Assembly (NCBI RefSeq): GCF_008831285.2
Contig: NW_022205181.1
Coordinates: forward strand, 1 to 28,746
Source: Nymphaea colorata
Lineage: Eukaryota; Streptophyta; Magnoliopsida; Nymphaeales; Nymphaeaceae
Direction of reading: 5' to 3'
DNA length: 28,746 nt
In this document: piece after piece, positions 21,942 to 28,746 of the stretch
Layout of the letters: each line of letters begins with the position of its first letter
Numbering within the stretch: position 1 is the first letter of the stretch
Translations under genes and position numbers: made by a program
Notes under the pieces: generated by a model
The model's database searches: none
The model's input: the letters and a program-made list of their open reading frames with translations, nothing else
Told to the model about the DNA's origin: nothing

Positions 21942-22071
21942 TTGATGGTTTTATCTTTTTGTGTTGCAAACATTTAAATAAGCAAAACTAAGTATCATTT
22001 GATCTTTAAAACTAAATGATTCATCTTGTAAGATATTCGTTCATATTTAAGTAGTGATATTATGGCTTTCA

Positions 22072-22595
22072 TCATTTGCTTTGGAGAACAGCCGTAAATT
22101 TGTCAAACTCTTCTGGAGTCATTTTGCTGACCTTGCCAATCTCTTCCGATAGAATGAAGTGATAAGTGGGCTTGCCGATGTTCTTATAGTACAATTTGAA
22201 GACATTCTCAAGCGCAGGTGAGCAGTTAGAGATGATATCCTCATTAATTTCCTCAGTTTTAGTCTTTTCCTCGCCAGTCTTGACATTCTTCAAATCTTCT
22301 CTCGTCCACTTGCCAACAGGCAGCAAACACACTACATATCCCGAAGATTACAATTTAAGGGAGCAATATAGTTCTGCTCCACTTTCTACTGGAAAAGAAA
22401 CTCTCTGAACCTGAATACTCCTTTGGAATTTTTATTGATGGTCTTGTAGTCAATCGTCTTCTTGATGGCCTTGAGGTCTTCTTCCTCTCTCACATAGCGA
22501 TGGAGGTGTGTTTGGGCAGCACTGTTCTTGTATGACTTGAGTCCATTGAGGACGGAGGTGTAGTTGAAGGAAAGACGCGAAACGATGAACTGCAT
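22072..22595 (-). CDS. Small hypothetical protein, possible mitochondrial precursor
   Basis: About 167 residues with no family recognised. The N-terminus (MQFIVSRLSFNYTSVLNGLK) is basic with hydroxylated and hydrophobic residues and no acids, compatible with a mitochondrial presequence. The body is charged (VREEEDLKAIKKTIDYK) and ends KVSKMTPEEFDKFTAVLQSK before TGA at 22072-22074. A 20-nt intron (22332-22351) joins NYIAPLN to LCLLPVGKWTREDL. One TAG is read as Glu (FLFQEKVEQNY). The gene diverges from the downstream low-complexity gene by 52 bp. Confidence 0.68.
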
Positions 22596-22647
22596 CTATC
22601 TTAATTATTTTTATCAAATTGAACCATTTATATTAATAATTCGAAAG

Positions 22648-24597
22648 ATGGATAAAAGCAACAGCAATAGCTAACAGAGCAATCTTTTTATCATCTCTTC
22701 GGAATCTTCACGCTCAGAGAATAAACAACACAAAAAGGATAATTACGTTAAATTTGCAAAGAAAGTAAAGGAATTGTTAGATGTGCCTGGCAATGATCTG
22801 GATTAACTCTACCAAAGGTTGGAAAGCATCGTCGTCAAGTATTTTAAGGATCATAGTGTGGTGGACTTCAAAGAAATGTATGCCCATTTAGTGGCACTCA
22901 AGTCCAATAGCTCAAAAATGACAGAAATTGTTGCCCTCCTCGAAAAAAGACTTTGCAGGAGCAGCAGCAAGCATGAGGAAGGAAGAAAATCATCAAAAAC
23001 TGATGAATTCTAAACCACTATCAACTCTCATAAGCAAACAAGGAACAGCCTTCATCGTTAGGCCTCCTCCAATAACAATAAGTAGGAACTTCTCAACATC
23101 TTTAGCGACAGTTATGCACAAGTAAATAGTTCAATCAAGTACAACCACGTCTTCAAACCGTCATTCGCCCAAGAAGATAATAACTAGATGACTCCAAGGC
23201 AAACAGAAAGAAGAATGATAAGGAATAATCTTCTTCAAAATAATCACCATCGAAACCTTCACCATCTAAGAGTAACTTTAGTGAAGAATACTACAACAGA
23301 AATAAGGAATATGAGATGAAAGTCAAATAAATGATGAAGGAATTGCAGACAATAAAGCAAAATATTAATGTTCACAAACGTCCTTAGCCGTAGACATAAA
23401 ATTTAAGGCTAAATTTAAGATAAAATTAATAAAAACCAACATAAAAAGGATCAACTACATCATTACAACAGACTCAATAAGTTAATCACTAAAATGAAGT
23501 CTCAAAAAAGCAATCATAATCTGAGATCAAAGCAAACTAATAAAATAAATCCACAAGCAACTCTTACATTCATGAACTTACCAACTTTCCTTCAAAAGAA
23601 AAAGATTTCGAATCAAATATCTCTGAACCTAAAAAGGAAATCTTGAAAAGATAAGAAATTGAGTCTGCTAAAGAGAAATAAAAGAAAATAACTTTTAACT
23701 CAATATTGAAAAGCACATAAAACATATCGAAACAGATATAAGAACTAAAGGAAGTTGCATCAAGACTGTAAATTGACTCAATCCAAGATTAAAACTAACA
23801 TAAAAAGGGATCAGATACATCAATATACCCATCGGATAGAATAAACGAATTAATTAGAAAAAAGAGTGAATAAAAGAGTAAAAAGCAGCCAATTTTAGAG
23901 TAAATAGAAAATACGACTTCGCAAATGAAAATCTCTGAGCATATGATTCCTTCATTCAAGAACCTACCTCAAAAAGAAGGTACTGCAACAGTTCAAAGAT
24001 AAATCTTTACAACTTAGCTCCAAGTGGGCTCATTTAAACAGCCAGTGAATGTCTCATACAATGAAGTGAATGGTGAGCCTCAAACCTTTTTATCCTCCAG
24101 TCAAGTGGTTAACTCCTTCCGCCCTATACCTGAACAGCAACCTCCGTACAATCTCTCAACGATAAAATAGTCTATAATCCTTATCCCAGCCCTGTTATTT
24201 ATCCAAATAGAAGCCTATACGTTAAGCCATAAGCTCCAAGAGTAACTCAACTCTTTCAGCCTGCCCCTACTCCGGTTCAACGCGTTTACGTGCCTCAAAT
24301 AAGCTCACCATTAAATAGCAGCAATAATTCTTCCACCTCCATCATGCATCCCCATCTCTTTGCACGATAAAGAGAAAATCTTTCTCAAGTAAAGCCGCAG
24401 CCTTAGGTTCAACGATCGTTTGTTAGTCCTGTTCAAAAAGGCAATAAATACTATTATTCATATCCCTCAAGTACTAAAAGCATAGCAGTAACCAAAGTAA
24501 CCAAAGCAACCAATCATCGCTGAACAGCCAATCTTCCACAAGCTCCCTTCATCGAAAGGGGCTAAACGTGATCACACACATCTAAAAAAAGCCATGA
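22648..24597 (+). CDS. Long low-complexity, probably disordered protein
   Basis: About 650 codons in a code with TAA/TAG as Glu; I recognise no family. The N-terminal ~90 residues look folded and helical (YVKFAKKVKELLDVPGNDL, ESIVVKYFKDHSVVDFKEMY). Next come Ser/Asn/Glu/Lys-rich stretches, a helical stretch (EYEMKVKEMMKELQTIKQN), then a Pro/Gln/Ser/Tyr-rich region (IVYNPYPSPVIYPNRSL, PTPVQRVYVP). Near the end is a short SNQ repeat (SSNQSNQSNQSS). Frame corrections of one base are inferred near 23190, 24158 and 24475. The chosen stop is TGA 24595-24597; without the last correction the frame stops at 24521-24523. It may be a scaffold or cortical protein, but nothing in the sequence proves this. 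Confidence 0.6.
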
Positions 24598-24644
24598 TTG
24601 TTTTTCCTTATTCTGTAACTTATAAATAACAAACAGATTTATCA

Positions 24645-25572
24645 ATGAGCATCGTACACAAGGAACACTTGGAAGAATGCAAGACTATCGCAGCATACAC
24701 CAACAAGTTGACATGTCCGATTGTCATAGAAGATGAAGTGTATTGTGTTTCTGAAAATGGAGATATTTACGCATAAGCAAAAAGGGTGAGATCGAAGTTG
24801 TCTTCACTATCTTAGGCCAACCATCCTCATTAGCCTTCAAGTAGATCTAAAACGTATTTTTGATCTCCGATTTGCTCATCAGTCGATTTTTTCCAGAGAA
24901 GAAAGCACGAATTTTCAAATCCACAATCTCATATCTGAGTATAACGAACGCGCATACCTTGGCCAAACACCATAAAGGTAGGCCCATTCACAAGTATCTC
25001 TTTCTGACTTAGAGAATATTTATTTCACAGATTCAGGCGCCTTCCAGGAGACATCGATATAGAATAAGCTCGGCAGTGTATTTGTGATAAGAGGTGAAAC
25101 TCAAAAGGTGAAAAGCTTAGCGTTGCGCTGTCTTGCTTATCCTTCTGGGCTTGAGGTTGACGAAGAGGAAAAGATACTGCTGGTTTGCTAAATGGGCGAA
25201 AATAGAATATTGAAATTTATTTTGGATGAAAATTTGAGTGGAAATTACACAATTTTCCATCAGTTTAGCGGTCGATTTGGCCCCTCAGCCATCTTCGGCT
25301 ACAATTCTCAATTCTACGTGACCTTGTTCTAATTCAACGACATCAATTCCACAGGGATGATCGCTGTCCTAAACAGTGGTGGAGACATTATCGAACGCCT
25401 TTCAGTGGAAAGTGGTAGCGAAATCAGTGGTCTCCACATCTATCAAGAAAACACTGATAAGGAAGAAGAAGTGATCTTGGTGACTGAAGGGACAAAACTA
25501 TATCGAATCCCTCTCAAAAAAGGTGAAGAATAGTCTAAACTTGAAGAGTCAATTGTGCTCTCCAAAAACTGA
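24645..25572 (+). CDS. SMP-30/strictosidine-synthase-like beta-propeller
   Basis: A six-bladed-type propeller of about 310 residues. Landmarks: YCVSENGDIYAISKKGE, VFLISDFAHQSIF, SLSDLENIYFTDSGAFQE, KLGSVFVIRGE, YPSGLEVDEEEKILLVCE, MGENRILKFIL and GRFGPSAIFGYNSQFYV. The order NIYFTDSG, then PSGL, then VCE..ENRI..F is characteristic of this superfamily (lactonases, strictosidine-synthase-like proteins). The Glu of VCE is a TAA codon (25189-25191). Substrate cannot be inferred, and I see no signal peptide. Missing bases are inferred near 24775 and 24864. TGA is at 25570-25572. It is convergent with the zinc-finger gene, 63 bp apart. Confidence 0.85.
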
Positions 25573-25635
25573 TTGCCATCAATCGATTATACTCGTACTT
25601 TTTTACAATTTTAATAAAGATAAGTATATTAATCA

Positions 25636-26648
25636 TCATTATTCTTAGTCATACTTGGCCATTCTTCTGGAAGTTCGTTTTGTCCTGATTTTAGGAATTC
25701 TTCTTTTTTCTTTTTTGGCTATGTGGTGCTTGTGAGTAGGAGTCAGTTCAGCTTCCTCGGTGGCAGAAGAGTTGATAAGTTCATTTTTACCCCTAATTCT
25801 CCACATGTTTCTTTGAATGAACGCATCAGCTTCCCTAAACAGCATCTATCTCTAGAGACGCTCTTGCTCCCATTCTCTGTCTTCAATTTATGGCTCTGAC
25901 ATGCTTTTATCCTCCTCCTCGTCAGAGTCATATATCACCTGTGGGTCAATTGATCTCCTGGGGTAATCCTTGGCCAACTTTTACAGTTACTTGAAGACTT
26001 GGACTCTCCGTTAATCCTCCTGTATCTTGCGTGAAATCAGAGCGTTTAAAATTTCAGGCTCTGTATTTTAGTCTGTGTGGGCCAGCAAATAATCGGTGAC
26101 TTGGTATTCGTTCATGCAAATAGCATCTGTTATAAAATTATAACGTTTCCTCCAGGACTATTACTTTTATATCTTTTATCCATGGTTACCTTCTGGTTTG
26201 TGTTACATAAAGGAATTCTGATACTCTTGTACCTAAGCAGCCGATACAGTTAACCGAAGTTTCTTAGCCACTTATTCGCAATTCTAGACTCCAGCCCTGA
26301 ATGATTTGATGATTACATGCTGAGCTAGTTGATGATCCGGCGCTCCTCGAAGAGCGTCCACTTTGATTCATCACTATATTTTTTCTACAGGTCGTATATG
26401 GCATATGGTTAGCCCTGCGTATAGTACTTGCAAAAGCAGCCGACACAGAAGACCTCCTTTTCGTAGTACATGAGAATTTTGGTTGGATAGGTAAGACATA
26501 TGGTGCACCGTAGGGAAGATTATGTTCTAAGTTTTTCTACGAAGCTATCCGTGAGTGAAATTGGGTGGATTTGTTGGATTTGTTATTGAGGCTCTTCCTC
26601 GATCGGTTCAGAGAGGTCCTAATTGTATTCCAGTCCGAAACTCGCCAT
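25636..26648 (-). CDS. Zinc-finger (RING/B-box-like Cys cluster) protein
   Basis: From MASFGLEYNEDLSEPIEEEP, a cysteine cluster follows: RCTICLTYPTKILMYYEKEV continuing FCVGCFCKYYTQG. This gives C-x2-C, a 16-residue spacer, then C-x2-C-x-C, so half or all of a small zinc site is plausible. The middle is helical and charged (KWTLFEERRIINELSMES, YNFITDAICMNEYQVTDY). The C-terminus is basic (KKEKRRIPKIRTKRTSRRM) and ends with TGA 25636-25638. The two halves are joined either by a 26-nt GT-AG intron (about 26175-26200) or by one missing A in an A-run. TAA/TAG are Glu throughout. No named family is recognised. Confidence 0.65.
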
Positions 26649-26735
26649 CCGATATATAAAATTATCAACCCACTCTTGTATTAAGTACAAGATATGATAG
26701 GGTATTGAAATGTACAAAACAAAGCATTAAGAGAA

Positions 26736-28414
26736 TCAGTCCAGTCCAAAAACTCCATCTAAATTGTTGTTGGCAATCGCGGAGACGTAGAGTCTTAATT
26801 GCTCCTTTGATGAGTATTTTGGGAGTTCTAATCGATTGAAACAGGTATGGCCTTTGGGGTATGGGTTGTGCTTATGGAAATCCGCAGATTCGATCAAGAA
26901 TTTAGAATAATTGCCGCGATTACTCTACAGTTTTCTAGATAAATACATCTGTACTTGAAACCGTGGATGGGAGTCCTTGTGGATCCAGTGCTAAACTTCA
27001 GCAAACGGGCTAGCTGCTCCTGGTTGAAAGATTCCATGACTTCCCAGAACCACCTAATGACTTCGTGGTCGACGGTATAGTTTCCCTTGTAGTCGGTATT
27101 CATCCTCCAATCCTTGACATCAATGTATGGCACACCGTAAAGTAGCATTTCCATCTCGTAAGGCTGAAAGACTTGAAGGAGTTGCTCAGGGACTACCTTA
27201 TAGAGTCCCTTCCTGATGAAGTTGATCGAACGTTCGACCTTCTCCTTACAGAGAGTGGCAATGCTGAATTTTCTTCAAAAATACCTGAGATTTACGTACA
27301 TCTTCTTGTTTTCATCAGTCACGAGAATGTTCTGACCGTCTTAGACAAGCTATACCAAGTCCACTGTTGCATCCTCCCCTTCCTTTGATATCACGAAGTA
27401 TGTCTATAGTCCCATATCGTTGATTTAATTCTCAAGTAAGAATTTCCAATTCTGGTAGAGCTAAATATTCCGAACAATACCTCTTTATCGTAGCCAAAGA
27501 TGTCATAGAACTCGATATCGTTGTTCTTAGAGGATAGCTGGCGAAGAATCGTGCGATCCAGGTATGAATTCACAGGGATTTTCTAAAAAATTGCCTTTCC
27601 CAAAATTGTGCCATAGAGGATTAAAAGCTCAGCTGAGAATTCCTCGTCGATTTCCTGATCCCACTTGAGGCGGTACATGGTGTCGTCAGTGTTGCAAAGC
27701 TTGAAAATCCCGGTAAAGTCACTGAACATTTCGTTGATGACTAGGTGCATCCACTCCCGAAGCAGTCCTCCTGCATCATTGACCTTATCGTTGATGAACT
27801 GAATCTTGACTTCCTTGTGCATGTTGACTTTTTTTGAATGAATAAGGCTGGACATCAGCACATTATTCTTCTCGATATGCATGTAATCCGCGCCCGCCGT
27901 CCAAGAGATACGCAGCTTCTACAAGTGGTAGCGAAACCAGCTTGCTTTTTCTTGGAAGCTTAGACCACTAACCTACTCCGGTGACATATTTATGGTGCTT
28001 GCCCCGATGATCTTTAGAGGCGCTTTCTGCCACTTAAATCGAGTGTAGGTATCATCGATTGGTTCCTTACTCAATTTATGTTTACTTTGACGTAGTAGTA
28101 ATCCTCGATGTTATAATTCAAAACAACCTGCTCATTCTTGCTGGGGACTAAAATTTCATTTTTCTTGGGCTTCTCCTCCTTCTGAGCTTAGTTTTCCGAG
28201 GAGTGAGCCTTTTGCGCAAGGCAGGCAGTCAGATGCGCATGCAGCTACATGAAAAAATGATTACTTCTGTTTGGAGTGTTTTGGGTAAAAACTTTCTTGC
28301 GCAGTTAGGGCATTAGAATTCAATGCCAATGCTTGTATTTTGGGGTTGCTGTTGTTCGCCCGGGATGAGCTTGTTCTTTATCTTGGCTACCTTTCTATCA
28401 AATGAGTTCCCCAT
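26736..28414 (-). CDS. HECT-domain E3 ubiquitin ligase
   Basis: About 535 residues. An N-terminal zinc-finger-like motif (CPNCARKFLP then HAHLTAC) and a linker precede a complete HECT domain. Landmarks: VKIQFINDKVNDAGGLLREW, GTILGKAIFEKIPVNSYL, DIFGYDKELYQNWKFLLEN, DGQNILVTDENKKMYV, GLYKVVPEQLLQVFQPYE, MEMLLYGVPYIDVKDW, LLKFSTGSTRTPIHGF and GHTCFNRLELPKY. The Cys in HTCFN is the catalytic thioester residue, and the protein ends VFGLD, TGA 26736-26738. Three introns restore the frame: 20 nt at 27461-27480, 21 nt at 27264-27284 and 20 nt at 26935-26954. The 21-nt intron has an in-frame TGA. Two missing A residues are inferred in the N-terminal half (about 28290 and 28092). It is the last gene before the right telomere. 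Confidence 0.94.
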
Positions 28415-28633
28415 GATTCTGGGAATATAATTATCAAGTTAAGTTTATAATGTATTATACTCTTACGACACTTAAACATCAATGATAGGGCGGGATGATC
28501 ATTTTTGGGCATTTAAGCTACTTTTTGCTTTTTTAACTTTTTGGAATATATCGATGGAATCAAGATTTAAATATCATACTGTCAGAAAGAAAATATATAT
28601 ATATAATCTATCATAGAGTTATTTTATTTTTAT

Positions 28634-28746
28634 GGGTTGGGGTTGGGGTTGGGGTTGGGGTTGGGGTTGGGGTTGGGGTTGGGGTTGGGGTTGGGGTTGG
28701 GGTTGGGGTTGGGGTTGGGGTTGGGGTTGGGGTTGGGGTTGGGGTT
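28634..28746. repeat. Right telomere, G4T2 repeats
   Basis: About 19 perfect GGGGTT units run to the last base, entered as TAT then GGGTTGGGG. With the C4A2 tract at base 1 this shows that the window is a complete linear chromosome. Between the HECT gene start (28414) and the telomere lie 219 bp of AT-rich subtelomere, including a short AT dinucleotide run near 28592-28603, with no gene seen. Confidence 0.97.

Noticed and set aside
1-28746. Reading UAR as Gln (the usual ciliate code)
   Set aside because: It would place Gln at near-invariant Glu positions such as Yip1 PPLLE, EF-hand position 12 and D-E-V-Y.
1-28746. tRNA, rRNA, CRISPR arrays, insertion sequences, viral genes
   Set aside because: No cloverleaf, rRNA core motifs, spaced direct repeats, transposase motifs or viral proteins were seen on reading both strands. 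A tRNA scan was not possible here.

Overview
The window reads as one complete, telomere-capped macronuclear minichromosome of a ciliate. It starts with C4A2 repeats (1-73), ends with G4T2 repeats (28634-28746), and is packed with protein genes. In every recognisable gene TAA and TAG are read through inside conserved domains, and TGA is the only stop. The readthrough codons fall on conserved glutamates: the EEPPLLE motif of a Yip1 protein, position 12 of EF-hand loops, the D-E-V-Y of an aminotransferase, and the C-E-M of an SMP-30/strictosidine-synthase-like propeller. UAR therefore appears to mean Glu, the peritrich nuclear code, not Gln as in Tetrahymena or Paramecium. C4A2 telomeres fit Oligohymenophorea, so a peritrich-type oligohymenophorean is my best guess. 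Introns are tiny, mostly exactly 20 nt (GTA...AG). No tRNA, rRNA, CRISPR array or mobile element was seen.

Layout, left arm (1-12490): a one-pass membrane protein (-), a pseudokinase (-), splicing factor SF3B3 (+), an Eaf6-type histone-acetyltransferase subunit (-), a B-box/coiled-coil protein (+), a MORN-repeat protein (-), a CAMK/SNF1-like kinase (-), a WD40-like propeller (+) and a Yip1-family Golgi protein (-). Then comes a 26-bp interstitial telomeric tract at 12465-12490, in the orientation of a right-hand chromosome end.

Right arm (12491-28746): an EF-hand protein (+), an SOS1/SLC9C-like Na+/H+ exchanger with a cyclic-nucleotide-binding domain (+), V-ATPase assembly factor VMA21 (+), a tyrosine-aminotransferase-like enzyme (-), a Sam50/Omp85 mitochondrial barrel protein (-), an SPFH/stomatin-like protein (+), a small unknown protein (-), a long low-complexity protein (+), an SMP-30-like propeller (+), a zinc-finger protein (-) and a HECT ubiquitin ligase (-). 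Intergenic gaps are about 10-300 bp, and no gene-free stretch exceeds 300 bp.

The genes are unrelated housekeeping and signalling functions, not an operon or a single pathway. Many genes need a single extra base, nearly always in a short A or T run, to keep their conserved frame. I read this as likely homopolymer under-calling in the assembly, but it should be checked. Gene boundaries below are the first and last codons I could support; translations were done by eye.
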